A stretch of DNA of 38,023 bases from an uncultured Sphingomonadales bacterium (GTDB taxonomy: Bacteria > Pseudomonadota > Alphaproteobacteria > Sphingomonadales > Sphingomonadaceae): the NCBI GenBank assembly GCA_903834285.1, contig CAILIO010000387.1, positions 1-38,023 of the forward strand, in the 5' to 3' direction. The position numbers were made by a program, and so were the translations under genes. The notes beneath the pieces are model-generated. The model did not search any database. It was not told the origin of the DNA and worked only from the letters and a program-made list of their open reading frames with translations. Positions 25,890 to 34,462 of this stretch are shown here, one piece after another (within the stretch, counting starts at the first letter, position 1; the number at the start of each line of letters is the position of its first letter).

Positions 25890-26726
25890 TCAGGTCCTGG
25901 GCAATCCCCAGAGATCGACGGGAAATGCTCCGAGCAAGCGATCGATGTCATGAACCGCCGGGCGCTCGCCGCCCATCTCGATCGCCTCGGCGACCGAGGT
26001 CGCAAAGGTGAATTCGCCGCGTCCGCTGCCGGCATAGTAGTCGCGGTACTTGAACAGGTTCTCGCCCTCGCTGAGGCGCACATAGCGTGCGGGGATCCCG
26101 AACGCTTCCGCCATGATCAGCCCATGCAATGAGCTCGCGACGATCAGCTTGGCCCCCATGATCGCCTCGATGCAGCGATTCCACGACATGTAGGGATTGA
26201 TCAGCTCGGCGCCGGCATGGTCGGTCCCCAGGCTCAGATCGTGAAGGTTGGGCACGAAGCCGACTTCGATGCTCTTGCCGGGTCGCAAGGCGCCCTTCAG
26301 CAGGGTGGGCAGCAGAATGGCGGGGTCGCCGAACACTTCCGGCACGGCGAGGCCCTGGCCCATCAGCACTTCGCGCGTATAAGGCCCGCGCACGGCCCGG
26401 ACATCGAGCGCGTTGCTGCCCGGCAATTCCTGGCCCTTGCGTCCGTTGATCCCCGAACCCCAGACAACATCCCCCGGCTTGGTCAGATGCAGGATCGATC
26501 CGACCGCGACCATGCGCTGGTGCCGGGGCGCTTCCTGGCAAAGCCGCAAGCCATTCGACGCGGCCGCAGCATCGACGACGACCTGCGAGAGATAGTCGCC
26601 GAAATTCAATCGGCCATCATCGGGACGCCAGAAATAGAGCTCGACGTGAGGAAACGGAAAGGGACTGCGCTCGAAATGTCCGCGCAGGGCCTCGACGATG
26701 CGCGAACGGAGTCTCAACCTGAACAC
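25890..26726 (-). CDS. Polysaccharide pyruvyltransferase family protein
   Basis: 278 residues. NFGDYLSQVVVDA near the N-terminus, VWGSGINGRKG, VRAVRGPYTREVL, VFGDPAILLP and ASSLHGLIMAEAFGIPARY are the blocks of the pyruvyltransferase (CsaB/WcaK-type) family; the SSLHG His is the hallmark residue. It would add a pyruvate ketal, hence a negative charge, to a sugar of the exopolysaccharide. Start GTG 26724-26726 with GGTGGG upstream. It is 147 nt downstream of the flippase gene on the same strand; a TGCTGCACTGCGGC site lies in that gap. Confidence 0.88.
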   Translation of the reverse strand: MFRLRLRSRIVEALRGHFERSPFPFPHVELYFWRPDDGRLNFGDYLSQVVVDAAAASNGLRLCQEAPRHQRMVAVGSILHLTKPGDVVWGSGINGRKGQELPGSNALDVRAVRGPYTREVLMGQGLAVPEVFGDPAILLPTLLKGALRPGKSIEVGFVPNLHDLSLGTDHAGAELINPYMSWNRCIEAIMGAKLIVASSLHGLIMAEAFGIPARYVRLSEGENLFKYRDYYAGSGRGEFTFATSVAEAIEMGGERPAVHDIDRLLGAFPVDLWGLPRT

Positions 26727-26873
26727 GAGGTCCCACCTTCTGCGCTCCGGATGGAGGCGTTGCAGGGCTGAGCCAGCATGGCCCGAAGCCGAATTCGCAT
26801 CCCTTAATGCTGCACTGCGGCGTGAGAGGCAAGTCTCTTGGAGCCGAGGTCGCCCGGGAATTCTAGGCGGTCC

Positions 26874-28280
26874 TTAAGCGCTCTGCCGCAGCTTGCGATA
26901 TTGCAGGAGTGTGGGGACGAGGCTGCTTGCGAGGATGCCGATACCCGCAAACCACAGGATCAGGTTCTGGCCACTCGATACCGAGACCGCCAATCCGACC
27001 ACCGCCACCAGGATCGAAACCCAGATGAGGGACGGCGCCATACGGACATGCAAGCGCTGCAGGACATAGCGGGATGTGACCGGATTGAGCGTGGTCGCTG
27101 CCACAAACATGCCGAGCGGCAGCGAATAGACCCCAATCCAATGACCGGACAGGATCGGGACGAGCACCAGCAGAGCGAGGGACCCCATCATGATCGTCAG
27201 GCTGGCATTGACCAGTCCTGCAATCCGCAACAGGGCATCCGCGCCGGCGTAGTAGCTCCTGACGATGGAACTGATGGCGAGCGCGGCCATGAGCGGCAAC
27301 GACCCGTCGAACTTGCCCATCATCAGCAGAAACGCAGGATAAGCGCCGAGCGCGACGACCGCCGTCATTGTCACCAGGATCGTTGAAACGGACCGGCTGC
27401 GGTCAATCTCGAGCTGCAGCGCCGCGTGGTCGCCGCGATGGATGGCAGAGCCCGCCCTGGTCATGAAGGTCTTGACCACGATCGTCTGGAAAAAGGGAAT
27501 GAGCGCTGCGACGCGCGACGCGATCGCATAATCGGCCGCCGCGTCGGACGTGAACAGCCAGCCCACCACGAGCATGTCGATGCCCTGCATCTGCATGGCC
27601 CCGAAGCTATGGAGAGTAAGCTTGCCAACGTATTGCAGATCCCAGGCGGTTAACGGCGCGAAGCCGGCGCTCGGCCGTGTGACCAGTTTGCTGGCGATCC
27701 CGAACCACGGCAAGGCCACCGATACCACCATGACGGCGGCGATCGCGAAGTGGCCCGATTGCAACAGAAGCAGCGGCGGCAAGACCAGCAGCCGGATGAG
27801 GTTGGGGAGAAATTCAACAGCGAGGATGGAGCGCGTGATGCGGCCCCGCCCGTCGAGCGCGCCGGCGCTGATCGTCAGCAGGGTCGAAAACACCATGAAG
27901 GGCGCCATCCAGGTGATCCAGGATGCCAAGGTGGGCTTGTCGAACCAGCCGGCGATCTGCGCCGAGAAGATCGCCATGGCGACCGCGATTGCCGAGGCAA
28001 ACAGCATGCCGACGCAAACCACCGTGCGGTGCAGGCTAACCTCACGGTCTTCGGTTGCGTGGCGGGCGATGTGATAGACGAGCAGCGTCGCCAACCCCGT
28101 TCCCAATCCCGTCGACAGGACACGAGTCAAGGCAAACACGATCATGAAATCGCCGAAATCCGATTTGGCGAGCAGCTTGCCCAGCAGAATCAGGACAACG
28201 AATTGCGAGCCCAGCGCGAAGAGCCGCGAGAAGGCGCCGAAGCCGACGTTGCCGATGCGGTTGAGGCCGGGCAGGCGCAT
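26874..28280 (-). CDS. Oligosaccharide flippase (Wzx/MATE-like, MOP superfamily)
   Basis: 468 residues made almost wholly of 12-14 hydrophobic helices, beginning NRIGNVGFGAFSRLFALGSQFVVLILLGKLL with the following SDFGDFMIVFALTRV, a typical polysaccharide-flippase N-terminus. It would move the lipid-linked repeat unit across the inner membrane for the Wzy-like polymerase. The ATG at 28278-28280 directly precedes the conserved region but has only a weak GAGG upstream. Divergent from the second glycosyltransferase; followed by the pyruvyltransferase gene. Confidence 0.85.
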   Translation of the reverse strand: MRLPGLNRIGNVGFGAFSRLFALGSQFVVLILLGKLLAKSDFGDFMIVFALTRVLSTGLGTGLATLLVYHIARHATEDREVSLHRTVVCVGMLFASAIAVAMAIFSAQIAGWFDKPTLASWITWMAPFMVFSTLLTISAGALDGRGRITRSILAVEFLPNLIRLLVLPPLLLLQSGHFAIAAVMVVSVALPWFGIASKLVTRPSAGFAPLTAWDLQYVGKLTLHSFGAMQMQGIDMLVVGWLFTSDAAADYAIASRVAALIPFFQTIVVKTFMTRAGSAIHRGDHAALQLEIDRSRSVSTILVTMTAVVALGAYPAFLLMMGKFDGSLPLMAALAISSIVRSYYAGADALLRIAGLVNASLTIMMGSLALLVLVPILSGHWIGVYSLPLGMFVAATTLNPVTSRYVLQRLHVRMAPSLIWVSILVAVVGLAVSVSSGQNLILWFAGIGILASSLVPTLLQYRKLRQSA

Positions 28281-28622
28281 CAGAGTTGCGCCGCCTCATG
28301 CCCGTCGGTGCGCGTTTGCGCAGCATCGGGAAGCCGAGGGCTCCGTTCCGATTCGGAATTCGGGCGGCGCGACAAGGAAGCCGTCCTCCACTCTGGATCG
28401 TGCATTGCACAATATCCGGCCGCGCGGCCGACCCATTCAGGTGGCGCGCCATGGACCGGATATGCCCTTATTGCGATCCCGCGGCGGCCTCCGTGAGCGA
28501 TCGGGTTGAAACAAAGCAACATTCTGCCTGAGTCCGATTCTCTCGGCTGGGAAAGGGCAAGGCTCGCGGCGCTTACGCATGTGCGATATCGAATCAATCG
28601 AATATGTGCAAAGGGTGATGCG
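28281..28622. promoter_or_regulatory. Flippase / glycosyltransferase divergent region with two palindromes
   Basis: No gene is visible in these 342 nt. Two adjacent palindromes stand out: GTGCA-T-TGCAC at 28400-28410 and CGGCCGCGCGGCCG at 28417-28430, 7 nt apart and about 120 nt upstream of the flippase start. They may form an operator for one or both divergent genes. The extended complement of the first (GGATATTGTGCAATGCAC) loosely resembles the GGATGCTGCACCGCAC site at 16936. Confidence 0.4.
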
Positions 28623-29807
28623 ATGGGGAAGGCAAAGCAGGTCACCAGAATGACACGGCCAATCACGGTTTACACCAAGGCTTGGCTTTCGGGCGGTGCA
28701 GGGCTGTTTGCGCAGGAACTGGTGACGGGCATGCTCGATGCGGGCGGGCAAGTCATCTTTATCGCGCCGCAGGCCGAGAACGATGCATTCGAAGTGCCGC
28801 GCGCCGGGCTGGCGCGCATCAGGCCGCGGCGCGAATTGCGCCATGGCTCGCGTCTGCACCGCATCGTGGCTTCGATTTTGCGGGTGGGTGGAAGCTACTT
28901 GGGTCTGGCGCGCGCCCGCCTGCGCACGCGTATCTTTGTTGTGACGATCCCCGATCCTTTCGTGTTCTCGTTGCCGATGCTTGTGCTCCTGCGGTTGAGC
29001 GGCGCGCGGATCATCTACGTTGTTCACGATCCACTGCCGCACGCTTGGAAGCTGCCTATGCGCTATCGGCGGATCGAGGACGGCTCCTTCCAGGCGATGT
29101 ATTCGCTGTCGCGTGCGCTGGTCGTCCTGAGCGCGGCCGGGGGCGCGGTGCTCAGCGGCGCGTATCGGCTGGGTTCGCGGCCAGTTTGTGTGATCGAACA
29201 TGGTGTGTTCGTGCTGGGGCACCCCACGCCCGCTCCGGGCAACGGGGTGCTGCTCCTGTTTGGCACCCTGCGCCGCAACAAGGGAATCCGTGAGGCAATC
29301 GCGGGTGTGGTCGCCGCGCGCGCCGAAGGCGCACAAGTCCGGCTGGTCATCGCGGGCGCGCCCGATCCGGTCGAGGCCGACTACTGGGCGCAATGCGAGG
29401 TGCTCGCCCGCGCCCATCCAGAAGCGATCACGTTGGAAATCGGCTATGTCGAGGACAGCCGTCTCCACGACCTGATTGCCGTGTGCGACGCGTTTCTTCT
29501 GCCCTATCGGGACTTCAATTCGCAAAGCGGGGTGGCGATGCTGGCCTCTTCGAACGCCCGTACCGTCATCGCGTCGCGGGCCGGCGGGATCGGTGATCTG
29601 ATCGCTGACGGGATGGCCGCAGTGCCGATAGAGGCACCGGTCGATGAAGCGGCGGTCGCCGCGGCGGTCCGCGCGTTCGCGGCAGTGTCCGCAGCCGAGT
29701 GGAATGTGCGCGCCATGGCCTATCGGGCCCACACGATCGAAGCCCGGGCCTGGCCGGTTATCGGCAAACAGTACCTCGATCTGGCAGAACTCGTAGACAG
29801 TCGCTGA
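28623..29807 (+). CDS. Glycosyltransferase, GT4-like
   Basis: 394 residues. ITVYTKAWLSGGAGLFAQELVTGML is a GT-B acceptor-domain start; LLLFGTLRRNKGIREAI begins the donor domain, and YVEDSRLHDLIAVCDAFLLPYRDFNSQSGVAMLASS is the donor-binding region. The usual EX7E is replaced here by the NSQSGV-type variant seen in some GT4 enzymes, so the catalytic assignment is less certain. AAGGG lies 7 nt before the ATG at 28623; a longer in-frame reading from 28506 has no conserved content. It heads the final plus-strand group of the locus. Confidence 0.85.
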   Translation: MGKAKQVTRMTRPITVYTKAWLSGGAGLFAQELVTGMLDAGGQVIFIAPQAENDAFEVPRAGLARIRPRRELRHGSRLHRIVASILRVGGSYLGLARARLRTRIFVVTIPDPFVFSLPMLVLLRLSGARIIYVVHDPLPHAWKLPMRYRRIEDGSFQAMYSLSRALVVLSAAGGAVLSGAYRLGSRPVCVIEHGVFVLGHPTPAPGNGVLLLFGTLRRNKGIREAIAGVVAARAEGAQVRLVIAGAPDPVEADYWAQCEVLARAHPEAITLEIGYVEDSRLHDLIAVCDAFLLPYRDFNSQSGVAMLASSNARTVIASRAGGIGDLIADGMAAVPIEAPVDEAAVAAAVRAFAAVSAAEWNVRAMAYRAHTIEARAWPVIGKQYLDLAELVDSR

Positions 29808-30114
29808 CGCGATTCAGATGTGGTGATGGCCTATCGCGGTTATTCGTATCCGGTCGGTCAGCTAGGCTTTGGCGCGCCGATCCCTCGGGCCGGCCTGCGT
29901 TTGCTGCGACGCACACAAAACCTAACGAAAGTTTAGGGCGGAATCTGCTGTGTCTGACCGGGAAGCGCGCCGCACGCGGCCTGCAAGAGCACTCCTCGAA
30001 GCCAGCCGGCAGCGCGGTTTGGCACTGGCTTGATTATTTTGCATCGCAACAATCGGTTGCGAAGATTACCCTAAGGGTTGTAAGACACCTTCGCTTTCAG
30101 CGTACGGAGCTAAT
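29808..30114 (+). promoter_or_regulatory. Intergenic region before second RmlD-like gene, with inverted repeats
   Basis: No gene is visible in these 307 nt. It holds TGCTGCGACGCACA at 29902-29915 (related to the rfbA-upstream motif); CCTAAC-GAAA-GTTTAGG at 29921-29937 (tetraloop-type hairpin with one bulge); a perfect inverted repeat TCGCAAC-AATCG-GTTGCGA at 30044-30062; and ACCCT-A-AGGGT at 30068-30078. The last two lie 35-70 nt before the ATG, where an operator would act. GGAG precedes the ATG by 5 nt. Confidence 0.45.
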
Positions 30115-31041
30115 ATGCGGGTTTATGTTGCAGGATGCGGCGGGATGCTCGGCGAGGCCGTGCACAAGGTTTTTGCAGAATCGCATGATGTCGAGTGCAG
30201 CGATATCGACTTGAACGCGGACTGGCTCTCGTTCTGCGACTTTCGGGATTTTCACCAATACAAGGCAGCTGTCGAGGCGTTTGCGCCGGACGTTCTGATC
30301 CATCTGGGCGCCCATACCAGCCTCGAGTATTGCGAGGAAAATCAGGACGACGCGTATCGGACGAATACGCTTGCCGTGGAATATGCCTGCACCATTGCCA
30401 ACAAGCTCGGGATTCCGCTGGTCTATATCTCGACCGCCGGCATCTTCGACGGTGAAAAGCTGCTCTACGATGATTGGGATCAGCCCAACCCGCTCGGCGT
30501 CTATGCCCGCAGCAAGTACATGGGCGAGCTCTATGTCCAGCGGGCTGTCCAGAAGCATTTCATTTTCCGCGCCGGGTGGATGATGGGCGGCGGTCCTGCC
30601 AAGGACAAGAAGTTCATCTCCAAGATGATGAAGCAGATCGAAGCTGGCGCAACCGTGCTCAATGTCGTCGACGACAAGCTTGGCACGCCGACCTACACGG
30701 TCGACTTTGCCCGCAACATCGAGCGCATGCTGCACACCGAGTATTACGGCCTGTACAATCAGGTCTGCGGCGGTGAAACCGGGCGCTTTGAAGTTGCGCA
30801 GGAACTGGTCGACGTCTTGGGGCTCTCCTCCAGGATCGAGGTAAAGCCGGTCGCATCGGATTTCTTTGCGAAAGAATTCTTTGCGCCGCGCCCCCCATGC
30901 GAACGCCTGGTGAACTACAAGCTGCAGCTGCTTGGCTTGGATCACATGCGCGATTGGAAAGTCTCGCTGAGGGAATACATGCGCGACTACTATGCTGAGG
31001 TGATCGCGACGATCGACGGCGCCAGCCTCGCCGCTGAGTAA
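30115..31041 (+). CDS. RmlD-like sugar-nucleotide reductase (SDR family)
   Basis: 308 residues. YVAGCGGMLGEAVHKVF binds NADP; IHLGAHTSLEYCEEN corresponds to the RmlD AAAxTxVDxAE block; ISTAGIFDG and YARSKYMGE supply the active-site Thr and Tyr-xxx-Lys. It is clearly distinct from rfbD at 12388 in sequence and probably reduces a different 4-keto (or similar) nucleotide sugar, for example toward a second deoxysugar; this is inference. It lies 8 nt before the next glycosyltransferase, so the two are co-transcribed and this reductase may make the donor for it. Confidence 0.82.
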   Translation: MRVYVAGCGGMLGEAVHKVFAESHDVECSDIDLNADWLSFCDFRDFHQYKAAVEAFAPDVLIHLGAHTSLEYCEENQDDAYRTNTLAVEYACTIANKLGIPLVYISTAGIFDGEKLLYDDWDQPNPLGVYARSKYMGELYVQRAVQKHFIFRAGWMMGGGPAKDKKFISKMMKQIEAGATVLNVVDDKLGTPTYTVDFARNIERMLHTEYYGLYNQVCGGETGRFEVAQELVDVLGLSSRIEVKPVASDFFAKEFFAPRPPCERLVNYKLQLLGLDHMRDWKVSLREYMRDYYAEVIATIDGASLAAE

Positions 31042-31049
31042 TCAGCATC

Positions 31050-32180
31050 ATGGCATCGATACCCGCACCGCTGCGGATCGCCGCATTCGGTTTTCGCAGT
31101 CTGCCGCCGTCTGAAGGCGGCGCCGGTGCGGACAAGTTTGCCCTTGAATTGCTGCCACGCCTGGCGGCGCGAGGGCACAGCGTGATCGCCTACAACCGCG
31201 TTTACCCTGGCAAGCCCAAGCCCGCCGGCGATGTTGAATTTAATGGGGTAAAGGTGCGTTCGTTCCGCACCGTTGCCAAATCTGGTTTCGACACGCTGCT
31301 GCACTCGTTCAAGGTCGCGCTCGACATCGTCTGGAACAATACCGCCGATGTCGTGCATATTCAGAACGGCGGGAACAGCCTTGTTGCACCTCTGCTGCGT
31401 CTGTTCGGCAAACGGACTTATGTCAGCCAGGATGGTCTCGATTGGGAGCGAGACAAGTGGAGCTGGTACGCCAAGCTCTATCTACGCCTGATGTCGCTGT
31501 TCACCGCGCGCGTCCACAACCAGGTCATTTTCGACAACGTCTTTGCGCGAAAGTATTTTGAGGACCGCTTCAAGCGTCAGTACGAGTTCGTGCCCTTCGG
31601 CGCAGACGTTGAATATACGGGCGAAGGCGAAGCCGTTCTCGGCAGGCTGGGCCTGACGCCGGGTGAATACCTCCTGTTTGTTGGCCGCTTCATCCCGGAC
31701 AAGGGCCTGCAATACCTTATACCCGCTTTCGAGCGGAGCGCGCTCGACAAGAAGCTGGTGCTGGTCGGTGGGAGCCCCAATCCCTCGGCCTTCGAAGCGG
31801 GTCTGCGCCAGACGCGCGATCCGCGGATTGTCTTTCCGGGCTATATCTATGGTGCCGAAACGCATGCGCTGATGCACAATTGTTTCGCGTATATCCAGCC
31901 CTCCGACGTCGAGGGGCTTTCGCCGGTGATTCTGGAAAGCTCGTTCCTCGGCGCTCCGGTGATCTGCAGCGATATCGAGCAGAACCAGTATATTCTCGGC
32001 GATACCGGTATCTACTTCAATAAGGGCGATGACGCCGATCTTCAGCGCGTACTGGAGGCCGCGATGGCCGATCCCGAGCAGCTCAAAGCGCGGGCCTCAG
32101 CGCAACGTGAGACCATCGTGGCACAGTTTTCATGGGACAAGGTCGTCGATGACCATGTCACCATCTTCCGCAAAAGTTGA
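31050..32180 (+). CDS. Glycosyltransferase, GT4-like with rhamnosyltransferase-type N-terminus
   Basis: 376 residues. FGFRSLPPSEGGAGADKFALELLPRLAARGHSVIAYNR resembles the DUF1972 N-terminal domain found in many rhamnosyltransferases. YLLFVGRFIPDKGLQYLIPAF starts the donor domain, and EGLSPVILE is the EX7E catalytic motif. A rhamnosyl donor would match the dTDP-rhamnose genes in this locus, but the specificity is inferred. ATG 8 nt after the reductase stop. It is convergent with the Tat-signal beta-helix gene 68 nt away; no clear terminator is seen between them. Confidence 0.85.
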   Translation: MASIPAPLRIAAFGFRSLPPSEGGAGADKFALELLPRLAARGHSVIAYNRVYPGKPKPAGDVEFNGVKVRSFRTVAKSGFDTLLHSFKVALDIVWNNTADVVHIQNGGNSLVAPLLRLFGKRTYVSQDGLDWERDKWSWYAKLYLRLMSLFTARVHNQVIFDNVFARKYFEDRFKRQYEFVPFGADVEYTGEGEAVLGRLGLTPGEYLLFVGRFIPDKGLQYLIPAFERSALDKKLVLVGGSPNPSAFEAGLRQTRDPRIVFPGYIYGAETHALMHNCFAYIQPSDVEGLSPVILESSFLGAPVICSDIEQNQYILGDTGIYFNKGDDADLQRVLEAAMADPEQLKARASAQRETIVAQFSWDKVVDDHVTIFRKS

Positions 32181-32248
32181 ACCCGCCACTTTCGGCTCGT
32201 GGCAGACCAAGTAAGTGCTAGGGCACTCTCAAGTTGCCGCTCGGCTGA

Positions 32249-34462
32249 TTATCGGCCCCGAGGCGCGAGCGACGACGAATAGCGATCATCCCATGTTCCC
32301 GGCGCGCCACTTTGCCGGCAGCGGGTGCTGTCCTTTTTCAAACCGGATGCATCGGGCACGGCAGACGGCAACTCGATCAGGTCCCCGGCTTGCCAAGTAC
32401 CGACGGTTGGTGGACCAACCGTGCTGTCCAGCAAGCGCACCAGCCCGTCGACATATTGTGCCCGTGCAGCCATACCGGTTGCGTTGATGGGCAGGACCGC
32501 CCCGGGCCCGTAATCGTCCCAGGCAAAGCCATTGAGCGCATTGCCATCGTCGACAAACCAGTCGCTGTCGTCGGAGGGGATGAGCACTCGCTTGTCGAAG
32601 GCTCCCTTGGAGCCTGTATCGCGGTAGACCTCCAGCATGGCCCAGCCGCGCGCCGCGACCGACTGGGCATTGAGCTTGAAGCCGGGGAGGGTCGACTGCC
32701 CGCTAAGCAACGGGCCACTTTGGGCGGTTTCACCCGAGACCGCCGCTAGCCCGATCAGCCGGACCGGATCGGCGAGTTGGCGCACATGGTAAGTGTTACC
32801 CGAGACGACGCTTGGGCCTTTGTAGGTTACCCCGGGGACACCGGCACCCGGCGTAAAGCTCTGCGCGAGAACGCCATGCCACGGTGCCGCGCGGCCGGGC
32901 ATAATGCCCGAAACCTCGACCTTGCAATGCGAGATCGTTGATGGCGTTCTGGCCAGCATGTGTGCGTAATTGGTCCAGTCGGCGAAGAGGAAGTTGCGGT
33001 CGGTAAAGGCATGCGCGGCGTCGGTGCTCGAGCCGATCAGCGGTGCGTGGGCCTGGGTCCATTCGATCTGACCGGAAATGAAGATCGTGCGGCGATTGCC
33101 GCCATTCATCACCAGGGTCATGTTGGGTGACTGCAGGTCGATGTCCATGACCGGCACCTTGGCCCAGCCGGTGGTTCGTCCGAGCCGGTTCATCGGGTGA
33201 ACGAAGTTCATATCGGTCACGCTCACGCGCCGATGGTTGAGATTGCCGTTCGCGACCGAGTTCTTGATGATGATCGGCGGGATTCCGAGGTTCCCATTCG
33301 TGACGAAACCATTGCTGATGGAAACGTCGGCACTGTCGACGATGATCTGGCCATCTTCGAGGTGCATTGTATCGACCGTCACGGCGCGGCTCGTGAAAAA
33401 TGTATGGATGCCATTGATCAGCCCGGAAACTTTGCCGCCGGAACAGCACCCTAGAAACAGGCCCCTTGAGACGAGATTCTTGGTGAGGGTGTATCCGCTT
33501 GCAACCGTCGCGATCCGCACGCCGTCACCAAGGCCCGGCAAATTGATCAGGTAATAGGCGGGATCATCCGCGCGGTAGCCGCCATCGACATCTTCGATCA
33601 CGGTGGCGTCCGAGTAGAGGAACGGCTTCTCGATCAAGGTCGAAACGCAGATGTGCTTGATCGACCGGAAGTGGAAAGTTCCCGCAAACCGGAAGCCCTT
33701 GATGCCGCGGGTCGGCAGACCGTCGATATGCATGTTGCTGATAGTGCCGCACAATCCGGGGTAGGCCAGCACCCAGTTGTTCGGGCTGCTCCATGCAATA
33801 TTGAGCCAGAACAGAATGCCGTCGCGACAGTGCCCATTGGCCGCAAGCGAGACAGTGGTCCCGTCGGACGCGCGGAACACGCCGTCCGCCCGGGGCCGAA
33901 AGCGCAGCCCGTTGGATAGCCCAAGGCTCGTGGCCGTGCCGTCGAGACCAACGTTTTGCGGAACGTAGACGGAGCTTGCAAGGTAGACTGCGCCGCGCAA
34001 TCCTTCGAAAGAAAGAACGCCGCCATTCGCGTTGGCCGCCATATGAGCCAGCAATGCGTTAAGGATCGGCGCTTGGTCGTCAGGTGTACCGATAGCGCCA
34101 TTCGCTGCGTCGAACGCCGTGTGCGCGGTGACGCCCCACTCGGCAGCGTTTACGCGGCGCGTGATCGGCTTGCGCCAGATCGCTCCGCCGGCATCGGTGA
34201 AGGCCCAGCCATAGGTCGCTTCGTCGGTCGTCGGCGCGACCGTGCTCTTGAGGTATGTGCCCCGCCCGGCAACCGCAATCTCGGAGACGGTGCCGGTCGG
34301 GTCGTTGCGTCCCATGACGGCGCCGGTCAGTGCAGCGCTGGGCGACCGGTAGACCGAGTTCATCGGCGCTGCCGCCATCCAGGCCGCGCTTGCGCCCAGC
34401 ACGCCGAATTGGCGCCGGCTCATTACTGCGGCGTTGTCGGCTTCTGTCGGTTCTTCACCCAT
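32249..34462 (-). CDS. Tat-exported beta-helix (tailspike / pectate-lyase-like) protein
   Basis: 737 residues from the ATG at 34460-34462 (GAGG 8 nt upstream). The N-terminal MSRRQFGVLGASAAWMAA carries a twin-arginine signal (SRRQF plus a hydrophobic, Ala-rich stretch), predicting folded export to the periplasm or beyond. After residue about 70 comes NAAEWGVTAHTAFD, DDQAPILNALLAHM and GGVLSFEGLRG, the start of a pectate-lyase-3 / tailspike-type right-handed beta-helix, followed by long repetitive beta strands. It is by eye about three-quarters identical to the 803-residue neighbour over some 650 residues but lacks that protein's last 93 residues. Likely role, inferred: periplasmic or secreted polysaccharide lyase/hydrolase or binding protein for the adjacent EPS. 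Confidence 0.75.
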   Translation of the reverse strand: MGEEPTEADNAAVMSRRQFGVLGASAAWMAAAPMNSVYRSPSAALTGAVMGRNDPTGTVSEIAVAGRGTYLKSTVAPTTDEATYGWAFTDAGGAIWRKPITRRVNAAEWGVTAHTAFDAANGAIGTPDDQAPILNALLAHMAANANGGVLSFEGLRGAVYLASSVYVPQNVGLDGTATSLGLSNGLRFRPRADGVFRASDGTTVSLAANGHCRDGILFWLNIAWSSPNNWVLAYPGLCGTISNMHIDGLPTRGIKGFRFAGTFHFRSIKHICVSTLIEKPFLYSDATVIEDVDGGYRADDPAYYLINLPGLGDGVRIATVASGYTLTKNLVSRGLFLGCCSGGKVSGLINGIHTFFTSRAVTVDTMHLEDGQIIVDSADVSISNGFVTNGNLGIPPIIIKNSVANGNLNHRRVSVTDMNFVHPMNRLGRTTGWAKVPVMDIDLQSPNMTLVMNGGNRRTIFISGQIEWTQAHAPLIGSSTDAAHAFTDRNFLFADWTNYAHMLARTPSTISHCKVEVSGIMPGRAAPWHGVLAQSFTPGAGVPGVTYKGPSVVSGNTYHVRQLADPVRLIGLAAVSGETAQSGPLLSGQSTLPGFKLNAQSVAARGWAMLEVYRDTGSKGAFDKRVLIPSDDSDWFVDDGNALNGFAWDDYGPGAVLPINATGMAARAQYVDGLVRLLDSTVGPPTVGTWQAGDLIELPSAVPDASGLKKDSTRCRQSGAPGTWDDRYSSSLAPRGR

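Noticed and set aside
4417..30078. A TACCCCCT-like motif at 4420, 21648 and, loosely, 30067.
   Set aside because: Position relative to the genes is inconsistent (one copy lies inside a coding start), and the match is short; chance is likely.
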